Below, in pieces: positions 19,432 to 28,051 of a DNA stretch of 64,000 bases. The DNA comes from Streptomyces sp. NBC_01283 (lineage in GTDB: Bacteria > Actinomycetota > Actinomycetes > Streptomycetales > Streptomycetaceae), in the NCBI RefSeq assembly GCF_041435335.1, contig NZ_CP108430.1, forward strand, positions 8,156,001 through 8,220,000. Direction: 5' to 3'. The notes beneath the pieces are model-generated. The model did no database searches, had not been told where the DNA came from, and saw only the letters and a program-made list of their open reading frames with translations. Each line of letters starts with the position of its first letter. Within the stretch, counting starts at the first letter, position 1. Position numbers and translations under genes: made by a program.

Positions 19432-19944
19432 TCAGAGCCGTTGCCGCACGCCGCGGCGACGCAGGTACCAGGCGCCGCCACCGCCCGCGGCCAGGGCCAC
19501 GAGGGCCCCGCCCGCGACGAGGGTGGTCGTGCCGTAGTCCTCGCTGCCGCCGCCGAGACCGCCTCTGACGCCGCGCGCCGGCGACCTCGTGGACGAGGTG
19601 GTCGGCGACGCCCCGACGGTGACCGACTGCGAGCCGGCCGTCGTGCCGTCCTCGCAGATCACGGCCACCGTATGGACGCCGGTGCTGACGTTCTGCCAGG
19701 AGGCGCTGCCGCCTGTCAGTTCCATTTGCCTGCCCTGGGCGAAGTCCGCCTCGCCGTTGCTCAACAGCGAGGCGTTGCCTCCGTCGGGGCAGGCGGCCGT
19801 GGTCACCGTGACCGTCGATCCCGTGGCGGTCACCGTGATCCCTCCGGCGGCGGCGAACGCCGACGGAGCGGTCAGTGCCAGCGGAAGCGCAGCCGCGGCG
19901 GCGATGGTCAGGCCGGTGCGGACGAATATCTGGGTGGTGCGCAT
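19432..19944 (-). CDS. Secreted, C-terminally anchored surface protein, unknown function
   Basis: A 170-aa protein with an N-terminal signal peptide (hydrophobic core TGLTIAAAAALPLALTA, cleavage likely after SAFA). It has a beta-rich body of about 85 residues containing two cysteines (AACPDG and VICEDG, possible disulphide), a Ser/Thr/Gly-rich spacer, and a C-terminal membrane segment followed by RRRG. This is the layout of a membrane- or wall-anchored surface protein without an LPXTG motif. ATG 19944 has GGAGGG 9 bases upstream. I do not recognise a named family. Confidence 0.75.
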   Translation of the reverse strand: MRTTQIFVRTGLTIAAAAALPLALTAPSAFAAAGGITVTATGSTVTVTTAACPDGGNASLLSNGEADFAQGRQMELTGGSASWQNVSTGVHTVAVICEDGTTAGSQSVTVGASPTTSSTRSPARGVRGGLGGGSEDYGTTTLVAGGALVALAAGGGGAWYLRRRGVRQRL

Positions 19945-20119
19945 GAGTCTGCCCTCCGGTGGCACGGGAGGCGGTACGTCCCGTGCGCCGCCGAGGGTAG
20001 GGAAGCGCCCGTGCTACCTGACGACGAGCCAACGTGCCGTTCGCCGATGCCGCATGCGGACAGCCACCGGGCAGGTGACGGAATCCTTCGTACGGCCGAC
20101 AGCTGACCCGGTGTCAAGG

Positions 20120-21097
20120 TCATCGGCCGGTGGTGACCGTCCGCTCGGGGGAGTAGCCGCCCCACGTCCCGTCGGGGAGCTTGGCCCGGAGCTTCACGCG
20201 GTGGGTGTCGCCCGGTTTCTTGCCGACGTAGAAGCTGTGTGTGGCCTTCTTGCGGGGCGCCGTGCCGCCGAACACCAGCGAGGTGGCGCTCTTCCCGTCG
20301 AGGTGGATCTGATACTCCGCCACCGCGCCGCCGGTGTCCGGCGGCGTCCACGCCAGGTCGATGTAGTACGCCCCGTCGGCGCGGCGGGTCGTCGCGCGGA
20401 AGTCCGTCGGCGCCGTGCCCCGCCCGTCGTCCCGGCCCGCCGCGGTGGTCAGGCGGACGGAGCGGCTCGCGGGGGAGGCATTGTCGGCCGCGTCGAGCGC
20501 CTTGACGGTGAAGCGGTAGTCGGTGCCCGGCCGCAGCCCCGTGACAAGGGTCCGGTGCTCGCTCCCGGTCACGCTGTGGATCTTCGACGTGCCCTGATAG
20601 ATCTCGTACGAGGCGACGCCCTGGTCGTCCTTCGACGCTCCCCAGGACAGCGTCACCGCCCGGCTCCCCTCGACCGTGCCGCGCGGTGAGCCGGGCCGGG
20701 AGGGCGGCTTGCGGTCGGCGGTGGCCGCGGCGGGCGTGGTGACGGTCAGCTTCGTGCCGGCCGGACCGATGTTCCCCTCGGCGTCGCGGGCGCGGACCGT
20801 GAAGGTGTAGGTGGTGGACGGCTTCAGGCCGACGACGTCCACCATGTGCTTGTCGCCCGGCACGCGCTTGACGCGGGTGGCGCCCCGGTACACGTCGTAT
20901 CCGGTGACTCCGGTGTCGTCCGTGGCCCGGTTCCACATGACGTGGGCGGTGGTGGCGCTGCCCGCCTGGACCGTGAGGCCTCTGGGGGCGGCCGGGGGCC
21001 GCACGTCCTTCGCGTCCTGGCCGCCGCCCCACGCGCAGGCGGTGAGGGTGCAGGCGGTGACGGCCAGGAGGGCAGACAGGTGGGGGGTCCGTCGCAC
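20120..21097 (-). CDS. Fibronectin type III domain lipoprotein
   Basis: A 325-aa exported lipoprotein; the signal peptide ends in the lipobox LTAC (Cys21). Three fibronectin-III repeats follow, at about residues 35-120, 135-215 and 230-322, each with the typical end pattern (STTYTFTVRARDAEGN; GTDYRFTVKALDAADN). There is no catalytic domain. In Streptomyces such modules usually accompany polysaccharide-degrading enzymes, and a divergent chitosanase gene lies 235 bases away, so a binding or surface role near that enzyme is possible. The GTG start at 21097 is supported by GGAAGG 8 bases upstream. Confidence 0.85.
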   Translation of the reverse strand: MRRTPHLSALLAVTACTLTACAWGGGQDAKDVRPPAAPRGLTVQAGSATTAHVMWNRATDDTGVTGYDVYRGATRVKRVPGDKHMVDVVGLKPSTTYTFTVRARDAEGNIGPAGTKLTVTTPAAATADRKPPSRPGSPRGTVEGSRAVTLSWGASKDDQGVASYEIYQGTSKIHSVTGSEHRTLVTGLRPGTDYRFTVKALDAADNASPASRSVRLTTAAGRDDGRGTAPTDFRATTRRADGAYYIDLAWTPPDTGGAVAEYQIHLDGKSATSLVFGGTAPRKKATHSFYVGKKPGDTHRVKLRAKLPDGTWGGYSPERTVTTGR

Positions 21098-21332
21098 GGG
21101 CGTGCCTTCCGTTCGGGCGGCATTGGTCCGGACCTATTTGACACAGGTGTCGGGTGCACATCAAGAGGTACGCGTGCGGATCGCGGGGTGCGGCGTGCGT
21201 TCGTCGGGATCTTGGGCGATGTCGAGGTGTAGGACCCGGGACGGCTTGGGATGTCTGGTCACGTGCTTCAGGCCGTCGGCCGCCACTCGGCCGACCGGCC
21301 GTCAGTTGCCCCTGAGGGAAGGTATTTTTCTC

Positions 21333-22070
21333 GTGCGCACCAGAACCGTGGCGCTCGCCGTCGCCACCGGAGCCGCCCTGCTCGCCCCCGTGTGCCTGCC
21401 CGCCACGGCATACCCGCAGGAGAGCGAACCAGGCAGGAAGCCGTCCCGGATCAACGGGAGTTCAGCTGCTCCGGCCGTCCACGAGGGGTCCGTGTCCGCT
21501 GCCGCACTCCTCGCCAAGACCGGATCCTGCAAACAGGTCTCGCGCGGCAAGTACCGTACGGACGACGGAGCCCGCGCGAACATCCCCGTCTGCGGCAAGC
21601 GGGGCGCGGTGTTCTGGAAGGCCGACATGGACATCGACTGCGACGGCCGGCCGGGCAGGGCCTGCAACCGGCGCACGGACCCGCTGTTCCTCGACGCCAC
21701 CGCGTTCCAGGAGTCCAACGGCCGCCAGCTCAGCGCGGAGCGCCTGCCGTACGTCGTCGTGCCGGGCCCGAGCCGCCGCTGGAGCCACGCGAAGCACGGC
21801 ATCACGGGCGGCTCGGTGGCCGCCGTGATCTACCGGGGCAAGGTCCTGTACGCCGTCGTCGGCGACACCGGGCCCACCGAACTCATCGGCGAGGCGTCCT
21901 ACGCGGCGGCGAAGTCGCTCGGCATCAGCCCCGACCCCAGGTCGGGCGGCACCGCCGCGGGCGTCACCTACATCGTCTTCAACGGCCCCAAGGCGTCCCC
22001 CATCGAGAACCACCGGGCCGCGGTCACCCGAGGTGACGCGCTGGCCCGGCAGTTCCTCCGGCAGAACTGA
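21333..22070 (+). CDS. Secreted chitosanase, GH75 (fungal-type)
   Basis: A 245-aa secreted enzyme predicted to hydrolyse beta-1,4 links in chitosan. It has a cleavable signal peptide (TRTVALAVATGAALLAPVCL...) followed by the GH75 domain. The GH75 pattern includes FWKADMDIDCDG with acidic residues near 94-98, DATAFQ, YVVVPGP and AVVGDTGP. GTG 21333 follows GAGGGAAGG at 21314-21322 (10-base spacing). Its stop is only 4 bases from the convergent dhaM stop. The 21098-21332 leader holds GGTCCGGACC (21125-21134) and GACAC-AG-GTGTC (21140-21151), two short inverted repeats of unknown use. Confidence 0.88.
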   Translation: MRTRTVALAVATGAALLAPVCLPATAYPQESEPGRKPSRINGSSAAPAVHEGSVSAAALLAKTGSCKQVSRGKYRTDDGARANIPVCGKRGAVFWKADMDIDCDGRPGRACNRRTDPLFLDATAFQESNGRQLSAERLPYVVVPGPSRRWSHAKHGITGGSVAAVIYRGKVLYAVVGDTGPTELIGEASYAAAKSLGISPDPRSGGTAAGVTYIVFNGPKASPIENHRAAVTRGDALARQFLRQN

Positions 22071-22074
22071 CCGC

Positions 22075-22485
22075 TCACACCTTCCGGTAGGAGTACGCCT
22101 CCGCCGCCGCGGCCTCCACCGCCGCGAGGTCGGCGCCCGCCGACGCGGCCACCACCGCCGCGACCGCGCCCTCCACGAAGGGCGCGTCCACCAGGCGGGC
22201 GCCCTCCGGGAGCTCGTCGCCCTCGGCGATCAGGGCCTTCACGGTCAGGACCGCGCTGCCCAGGTCGGTGAGGATCGCGATGCCCGCACCGCCGTCCACC
22301 TTCGCGGCGGCCGCGGCGACGAGCTCCGAGCTGGTGCCCAGGCCGCCGTCCTCGGTGCCGCCCGCGGCGGCCACGGGCGCGGTCGTCCCGCCGCCCGCGA
22401 GCCCCACCGCGAGGGCGGCGACGGATTCGGCGACGGGGCCGCTGTGCGAAACGAGGACGATGCCGACCAGCTTCTCTTCAGCCAC
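22075..22485 (-). CDS. dhaM: Dihydroxyacetone kinase phosphotransfer subunit DhaM (EIIA-Man type)
   Basis: A 136-aa single-domain phosphocarrier. It accepts a phosphate from HPr of the PTS on His14 (GIVLVSHSGPVAES) and passes it to ADP bound to DhaL. Unlike E. coli DhaM, no HPr or EI-like domains are fused, so those must come from elsewhere in the genome. GTG 22485 overlaps the dhaL end by 8 bases. Confidence 0.93.
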   Translation of the reverse strand: MAEEKLVGIVLVSHSGPVAESVAALAVGLAGGGTTAPVAAAGGTEDGGLGTSSELVAAAAAKVDGGAGIAILTDLGSAVLTVKALIAEGDELPEGARLVDAPFVEGAVAAVVAASAGADLAAVEAAAAEAYSYRKV

Positions 22486-23086
22486 GGCGGGCCTCCGCGG
22501 TCTGCGCGAGCGCGTCGAAGAGGAGCGCCGACGAGGTCGCCCCGGGGTCCTGGTGACCGATGCTGCGCTCGCCCAGATAACTGGCCCGCCCCTTGCGAGC
22601 CTGCAGCGGCGTCGTGGCCAGGGCGCCCTCGCCGGCGGCGGCGCGTGCCGCGTCGAACGACTCCGCGAGCGCGTCGACCGCGGGCACGAGGGCGTCCAGC
22701 ATGGTCTTGTCGCCGGGCGCCGCACCACCGAGCGCGCTGACGGCGTCGACGCCGGTGCGCAGCGCGTCGGCGAACTCCTGCTCGCTGACCTCGGCGGCGC
22801 CACCGAGAGCCTTGCCGGTACGCCGGAGCAATGTCCCGTAGAGCGGCCCGGAGGCGCCCCCCACGGTGGAGATGAGCTGCCGCCCAGCCAGGGTGAGCAC
22901 GGCCCCCGGCGTGGCAGGACCGTCCTTCTCCAGCGTGGTCACCACGGCGGCGAACCCGCGCTGCAGATTGCTGCCGTGGTCGGCGTCCCCGATCGGCGAG
23001 TCCAGCTCGGTGAGCCGCTGCGCCTCCTGGTCGACGAGTGCGGCGGCCGAGGTCAGCCACTGACGGAAGAATGCGGCATCGAGCAC
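22478..23086 (-). CDS. dhaL: Dihydroxyacetone kinase ADP-binding subunit DhaL
   Basis: A 202-aa cytoplasmic subunit that carries tightly bound ADP and transfers phosphate to dihydroxyacetone on DhaK. The magnesium-binding aspartates Asp29, Asp34 and Asp36 (DSPIGDADHG) are intact, and the glycine-rich STVGGASGPLYG and KGRASYLGERS motifs follow. GTG 23086 has AAGGAG 6 bases upstream. It is 77 bases downstream of dhaK. Confidence 0.95.
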   Translation of the reverse strand: MLDAAFFRQWLTSAAALVDQEAQRLTELDSPIGDADHGSNLQRGFAAVVTTLEKDGPATPGAVLTLAGRQLISTVGGASGPLYGTLLRRTGKALGGAAEVSEQEFADALRTGVDAVSALGGAAPGDKTMLDALVPAVDALAESFDAARAAAGEGALATTPLQARKGRASYLGERSIGHQDPGATSSALLFDALAQTAEARRG

Positions 23087-23163
23087 GGAAACTCCTTGCG
23101 CGGTAGAACAGTTGGAAAGGTGACGCGAGTGATACGTGGTGACGGCGGGGGACCTGATGAAGA

Positions 23164-24156
23164 TCAGATACCCCAGCGGAGCCCCGCTGTACGCACCGGG
23201 GCGTTCCAGAGCCGCAGCAGCTCCTCGTCGACCTGACACAGGGTGACGGAGGCCCCCGCCATGTCCAGCGAGGTCACGTAGTTGCCGACCAGCGTGTGCG
23301 CCACGACGACGCCGCGCTCGGCGAGAACACGCTGGACCTCGGCATTGAAGCCGTACAGCTCGAGGAGGGGAGTGGCCCCCATGCCGTTGACGAGCACGAG
23401 CACGGGGTTCCGGGGGCGGAGGTCTTCGAGCACCACGTCCACGGCGTACTCCGCGATCTCGCTCGACGTCATCATCGGGCGCCGCTCACGTCCGGGCTCC
23501 CCATGGATGCCGACGCCCAACTCCAGCTCGCCGGACGGCAGATCGAAGGTGGGGCTGCCCTTGGCGGGCGTGGAGCAGGCGCTCAGGGCGACCCCGAAAC
23601 TCCGCGCGTTCTCGTTCACCTGCCGTGCGATCGCCTCGACCCGCTCCAACGGCATGCCCTCGTCGGCCGCGGCCCCGGCGATCTTCTCCACATGGAGCGT
23701 CGCGCCGGTGCCGCGCCGTCCCGCCGTGTACAGGCTGTCGGTGACGGCCACATCGTCGTTGACGAGGACCTTGGCGACCTGGATGCCCTCGTCCTCGGCG
23801 AGCTCGGCGGCCATGTCGAAGTTGAGGACGTCCCCCGTGTAGTTCTTCACGACGAACAGCACCCCCGCACCGCTGTCCACGGCGGCCGCGGCACGCACCA
23901 TCTGGTCCGGCACGGGGGAAGTGAATACCTCACCGGGGCAGGCCGCCGACAACATGCCGGGTCCCACGAATCCGCCGTGCAGCGGCTCATGGCCGGATCC
24001 CCCGCCGGACACGAGGGCGACCTTCCCGTCGACCGGGGCGTCCCTGCGTACGATCACGCGGTTCTCGACGTCGACCGTCAGCTCGGGATGTGCGGCCGCC
24101 ATGCCCCGCAGCGCGTCCGCTACGACCGTCTCCGCGACGTTGATCAGCATCTTCAC
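23164..24156 (-). CDS. dhaK: Dihydroxyacetone kinase substrate-binding subunit DhaK
   Basis: A 330-aa subunit that binds dihydroxyacetone covalently through His218 (GVGIHGEPG) and converts it to DHA phosphate with DhaL and DhaM. GGGSGHEP (residues 46-53) and KNYTGDVLNF are conserved. The start is GTG 24156, 5 bases after AGGAGG; an ATG 6 bases downstream is the alternative. It is the first gene of a complete dhaKLM operon and links glycerol or DHA use to the PTS. Confidence 0.95.
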   Translation of the reverse strand: MKMLINVAETVVADALRGMAAAHPELTVDVENRVIVRRDAPVDGKVALVSGGGSGHEPLHGGFVGPGMLSAACPGEVFTSPVPDQMVRAAAAVDSGAGVLFVVKNYTGDVLNFDMAAELAEDEGIQVAKVLVNDDVAVTDSLYTAGRRGTGATLHVEKIAGAAADEGMPLERVEAIARQVNENARSFGVALSACSTPAKGSPTFDLPSGELELGVGIHGEPGRERRPMMTSSEIAEYAVDVVLEDLRPRNPVLVLVNGMGATPLLELYGFNAEVQRVLAERGVVVAHTLVGNYVTSLDMAGASVTLCQVDEELLRLWNAPVRTAGLRWGI

Positions 24157-24791
24157 GGGTACCTCCTGGTGACATCGGCAAGGCTGGGCGCCGCTGGGAT
24201 CCGCGGTCCCGAGGCCAGTATCAAGGCAGGGGCGTCAGGATGCGCGAACCTCGCACGAAGGTGCCCGTCGGCCGAGTGGATCACACACCGGAGCGGCCGG
24301 GCCGGGGCATGTGCCAGTGGCCTCTTTCGGCCGTTGTTGCGTGTCGTACTTCCATGGGTCTCCGGATTCGGAAACGGCTTGTTGGAGAGGGTCCCGGCTC
24401 CCTCCGCGGCCACGTGCGCGGTCCGTGTGCCCTAGGGGTGCCGGGGTTTGGGGCGTGTCATTCGGGTGAGCGGGGGCGAGGCGTGCGGGCGTCTTATTGC
24501 GATCGGTTAGCAATTACTTTCCGATGGCCAGAAGGCGACCGGGTGGCCTTTGCGTCACCTGGGGGCAGGGGTGATCGTGTGGGAAGCGGAGTGGCCCCCT
24601 CTCCTGCAGGGTTCGCTCCACCAGAGCCTGCCCGCAGCCTGACCGTGGTCCTCGCGAGGACCCGCCCGATCCTGCCGCTGCCGACCGCCGCAGCGCGGCT
24701 CGAATGCACCTTCATCCCGACGTGACTTCCCTCCCCGCAGTCACCCGACCGGGGCCACACCCCGGCCCCAGCAAGGGAGTTGGACAGAACG
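24157..24791. other. Intergenic region between dhaK and the nucleoside-type cluster
   Basis: 635 bases without a credible gene, presumably holding the divergent promoters of dhaKLM and the biosynthetic cluster. Two structured elements stand out: ATTGC-N9-GCAAT in an A/T-rich patch (24496-24514) and a perfect 16-base palindrome GGTCCTCGCGAGGACC (24647-24662), 130 bases before the first cluster gene. I recognise neither as a known operator. Reading frames across the region have no domain pattern. Confidence 0.6.
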
Positions 24792-26147
24792 ATGCATGGT
24801 GTACGTCCCCCGTCACCGCGAGACGCCCGGAAGAAACCCGTCCCCGCCCCGGGCACACCCGTCGCGACCGCCGGACCCGAACGGGCCACCGTCGCCGTCG
24901 CGGGCTCCGAGTTCGGCTGGGGAAGCTCGGGCAAGCTGAGCGCCGTCCTCGCCGCGTTGCGCGAACGCTCCCCTCGCCCGCTGAGGTTCGTCGGTCTCGC
25001 GTCCGGCCTCGGACGGCCGCTGCTGGACCAGCACGCGATCGACCGCTGGTACGACCTGCCTGCCGGGGCTCCCGCGAAGGAGAGCGCCGACGCCGTGGCG
25101 AAGGTCGTGGAGGCGGAGCGGATCGACGCGGCCGTCGTCGTGCTCGACGGCCCGGCGGCCGTGGCCCTGGAGACGGCGGGTGTGCCGACCGTGTTCGTGG
25201 ACAGCCTGCCGTTCCTGTGGACCGAGGGTGACCTGCCCGAACTCCCGCTGGAGGTCTCCGTCTACTGCGCGCAGCAGTGCGTCGAGTTACCGGAGGAGTG
25301 CCTCGGCGTACTCGGCTCCGTACGCGAACTGCGCTGGGTCGAAGCCGTGATCGCCGCCCCGCCCGTGTCACCGGCCGGCCCTCCGGAGCCCCGGCGGAGC
25401 CGTCCGGAGCCGTTCCGGCGCGCGCTGGTGAACCTGGGCGGCCTGCGCGCCCCCGACCTGGCCGACTGGACGCGCTATCCGGAGATCGTCGTGCCCGCGG
25501 TGCTCGAAGCCCTCGATACGTACGGGGTCCGTGAGGTGCACGTGGCGGGCAACCTGCCCGCGGAGCTGGCCGCGCGGCTCTGTGCGGCCAGCGACGCCGC
25601 CCTCCGCATCACGGCGGGACCGCTGTCGCACGGCGAGTTCCTCCAGCGGCTCGACACCTGCGATCTGCTGCTCACCTCGCCGGGGCTGACCACCCTGCTC
25701 GAAGCGGGCAGCCTCTCGGTGCCTACGGTCTGCCTGCCGCCACAGAACCTCAGCCAGATCTTCAACGGCCGTTTCCACAGCAGGGCCGTGCTGGCCGACG
25801 TCAGAGTCGTCTGGCCGTCGACGGTCTTCGCCGAGGACGAGGCCCTGGCCCGCCGGTCGCAGGGCGAGGAGGCGGCCCTTCAGGTCATCTACGGGGGGAT
25901 CACCGCCGCTGCCCTGGAGCGCAACCTGCCGCACTCGGTGGCCGCCGTACGCGACGGCGTGTTCCAGGCGCTGCGGCGCGCGTCGGCCGGCGCCGAATGG
26001 GGCGGCCTCGCCACCCGGGTCGGCACCGGCGGCGCCGCACAGGTGGCCGGGATCCTGCTCGACGTACTCGACGGGGAGCCGCTGCCCGGCCCCGCCGGGG
26101 ACCGGGCTCCGCGTACCTTCCAGGAAGGCATCGACGTACATGACTGA
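24792..26147 (+). CDS. GT-B-like glycosyltransferase, candidate cytosylglucuronate synthase
   Basis: A 451-aa cytoplasmic protein and the first gene of the biosynthetic cluster. Its two halves fit a GT-B fold: an N-terminal Rossmann-like part (ATVAVAGSEFGWGSSGKLSA) and a C-terminal nucleotide-sugar half. The latter contains ALVNLGGL, VHVAGNLPAE and TSPGLTTLLEAGSLSVPTV, the last similar to the MurG/PseG acceptor loop. Given the neighbours, it may join cytosine or hydroxymethylcytosine to UDP-glucuronic acid, like BlsD/MilC; this is inference. ATG 24792 has AAGGGAG 12 bases upstream. The end overlaps the radical SAM gene by 8 bases. Confidence 0.6.
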   Translation: MHGVRPPSPRDARKKPVPAPGTPVATAGPERATVAVAGSEFGWGSSGKLSAVLAALRERSPRPLRFVGLASGLGRPLLDQHAIDRWYDLPAGAPAKESADAVAKVVEAERIDAAVVVLDGPAAVALETAGVPTVFVDSLPFLWTEGDLPELPLEVSVYCAQQCVELPEECLGVLGSVRELRWVEAVIAAPPVSPAGPPEPRRSRPEPFRRALVNLGGLRAPDLADWTRYPEIVVPAVLEALDTYGVREVHVAGNLPAELAARLCAASDAALRITAGPLSHGEFLQRLDTCDLLLTSPGLTTLLEAGSLSVPTVCLPPQNLSQIFNGRFHSRAVLADVRVVWPSTVFAEDEALARRSQGEEAALQVIYGGITAAALERNLPHSVAAVRDGVFQALRRASAGAEWGGLATRVGTGGAAQVAGILLDVLDGEPLPGPAGDRAPRTFQEGIDVHD

Positions 26148-27126
26148 GCGTCAGCGCTATCTCTTCATCAGGATCCTGGAAGCCTGCAACGCGGACTGCT
26201 TCATGTGCGAGTTCGCGCTCTCCCGTGACACGTTCCGCTTCTCGCTCGACGACTTCAACGAGCTGCTGCCCAAGGCCCGTGACGCCGGAGTGGCCTACGT
26301 ACGGTTCACCGGCGGCGAACCGCTCATGCACAAGGACGTCGTCGAACTGGTGCGTGCGGGCACGGACGCAGGCATGAAGATGTCCATGATCACCAACGGA
26401 ATGATGCTGCCGAAGAAGGCCGCGCGCCTCGCCGAGGCGGGGCTCGCCCAGGTGATCGTCAGCCTCGACGGCGGATCCGCCGCCACGCACGACGTCTACC
26501 GGCGTTCCCCCGGCATGTTCGACAACGGCCTGCAGGGGCTGCGCGACGCCGCGGCCCTCGGTGTCCTGCCCCGCGTCAACACCGTGGTCGGACCGCACAA
26601 CTACACCGAGATGCCCGACCTGCAGAAGGTCCTCACCGAGGCGGGCGTCAAGCAGTGGGAGCTCTCCGCCCTGAAGCTGGAGCGCTCCATCACCTACCCC
26701 GACCCCGACCATGTGCGCGCGGTCTGCGACCCGATCTACGACGCCGATCCCGGCACCCTCCTCGTGCCGCTCGGCAAGCGCTTCTACGGGGACACCCGCG
26801 AGGAGCAGGAGCGCTACTTCTCGGAGTCACTGACCCCGAGGGCCTCGGCACCCCTGTGCCACGTCGTGGACGACGTCATCTACATCGACGGCAAGTACGG
26901 GCGCATGTACGCCTGCAGCTGTCTCCCGCACCGGGAAGGCGAGGACCTGGGCGGCGCCCCGCTGCGCGAAGGCGGCGCCATCCACCTGGACACGCCCGTC
27001 TTCCGGACCCACGCTGACTTCTTCCGCGAGCGGGGACCCGACATGTGCGGCGGCTGCTCCACCACGGCAGCCGGCTACAGCGACGACGTCGCCCGGCTCG
27101 GGACGGCGGCACCATGGCAGTACTGA
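26140..27126 (+). CDS. Radical SAM enzyme with SPASM-like C-terminus (BlsE-like)
   Basis: A 328-aa radical SAM protein. The catalytic cluster ligands are Cys16, Cys20 and Cys23 (CNADCFMC), followed by the SAM-binding FTGGEPL motif. Extra cysteines at 240, 259, 261, 303 and 306 suggest an auxiliary iron-sulfur cluster of SPASM/twitch type. In blasticidin S biosynthesis BlsE, a radical SAM enzyme, decarboxylates cytosylglucuronic acid, and MilG is its mildiomycin counterpart; overall size and context fit that role here. ATG 26140 overlaps the upstream gene by 8 bases, and the end overlaps the next gene by 13, indicating tight translational coupling. Confidence 0.8.
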   Translation: MTERQRYLFIRILEACNADCFMCEFALSRDTFRFSLDDFNELLPKARDAGVAYVRFTGGEPLMHKDVVELVRAGTDAGMKMSMITNGMMLPKKAARLAEAGLAQVIVSLDGGSAATHDVYRRSPGMFDNGLQGLRDAAALGVLPRVNTVVGPHNYTEMPDLQKVLTEAGVKQWELSALKLERSITYPDPDHVRAVCDPIYDADPGTLLVPLGKRFYGDTREEQERYFSESLTPRASAPLCHVVDDVIYIDGKYGRMYACSCLPHREGEDLGGAPLREGGAIHLDTPVFRTHADFFRERGPDMCGGCSTTAAGYSDDVARLGTAAPWQY

Positions 27127-28016
27127 GCCGCAGAGTGCTCCTGGTGTCGCGGGACGAGGAACTCGACTCGCTGCTCGCCGGGCGGCGCATCGCCGCGCAC
27201 CTGGCCGAACTCGCGCAGTGCGAGGGCGAGGGCGGGCCCGGTGACGACGGGCCGCCGCCGGACGTGGCACTGGTCTGCGACGACGAAGCCGCCACCCGCC
27301 GCCTCCTCGGCCTGGGGGTGCCGCTCGTGCGGCTGTCCTCGGGACACCGGGCCTCCGTCGACCCCGTGGCCGACGGGGCACTGCACCGAGTGCACCGCCC
27401 CGGCTGGCTCCCGGGACCGTGGCCCGCGACACCCGGCGGCGCGCGCACCACCGGGCTGCTCGCGCCCGCACGGACGGCCCGCGGGCGTAGACGCGGCGGC
27501 AGCCTGCTCCTGATCTCCTTCTGGGACGCCCCGGCAGGGGAGGCGGATGCCTTCGTCTCCGGGCCGCTCCGGCAGCTCGCCGCCGAGGCGGTGCGCCGCA
27601 CACAGCGCTGCGAGGTGGTCTGCGACACCCGCGTCGAGAGCGTGCGCGACACGCTCGAAGCGCTGGAGGGCGTACGCGTCCGACGCGCCGCCGACACCGA
27701 CATCGACGCCCTGCACGCAGGCACCGAACTGCTCCTTGCCACCCCCACCCTGGGCGCGGTGGCGCTCGCCCAGGCCCGGGGCGCGCCGCTCGCCTTCCTG
27801 CCACCGCTCGGGGACGGGCAGCGTGACCTGGCCGACCGGGTCACCCAGGTGGTGCCGGTCCCGGTGGCCACCGATCCGCGCGATCCGGCCCTCTGGGCCG
27901 CGGGGCAGGCGGGCGCACCGGACCCGTGGTCCGCGCTCGACCCCGCCGCGGACGACCTGCGCGGCGCACAGCGCGTCGCTCGCACCCTGCGCCAGCTCTC
28001 CCTCGCACCCCTGTGA
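27114..28016 (+). CDS. Divergent glycosyltransferase-like protein, unknown function
   Basis: A 300-aa protein I do not recognise by name. Its C-terminal part (ELLLATPTLGAVALAQARGAPLAFLPP) echoes the nucleotide-sugar loop of the cluster's first gene (SPGLTTLLEAGSLSVPTVCLPP), so the two may be distant GT-B relatives. The N-terminal half is short and its usual glycine-rich motif is not clear. It may be a degenerate or partner subunit for the GT at 24792. No signal peptide or membrane segment is seen. ATG 27114 lies inside the end of the radical SAM gene. Confidence 0.45.
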   Translation: MAVLSRRVLLVSRDEELDSLLAGRRIAAHLAELAQCEGEGGPGDDGPPPDVALVCDDEAATRRLLGLGVPLVRLSSGHRASVDPVADGALHRVHRPGWLPGPWPATPGGARTTGLLAPARTARGRRRGGSLLLISFWDAPAGEADAFVSGPLRQLAAEAVRRTQRCEVVCDTRVESVRDTLEALEGVRVRRAADTDIDALHAGTELLLATPTLGAVALAQARGAPLAFLPPLGDGQRDLADRVTQVVPVPVATDPRDPALWAAGQAGAPDPWSALDPAADDLRGAQRVARTLRQLSLAPL

Positions 28017-28051
28017 CAGGTCACCCACCCCCCGCTGAACCTGGAGACACC

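Noticed and set aside
20811..21332. N-terminal extension of the chitosanase frame
   Set aside because: The signal peptide clearly begins at GTG 21333 after a ribosome site. The upstream part overlaps the divergent lipoprotein gene and its promoter.
21098..21332. CsnR-type chitosanase operator upstream of the GH75 gene
   Set aside because: I looked for the A/T-rich palindrome known from other Streptomyces chitosanase promoters and found only short GC-type inverted repeats, so no CsnR site is claimed.
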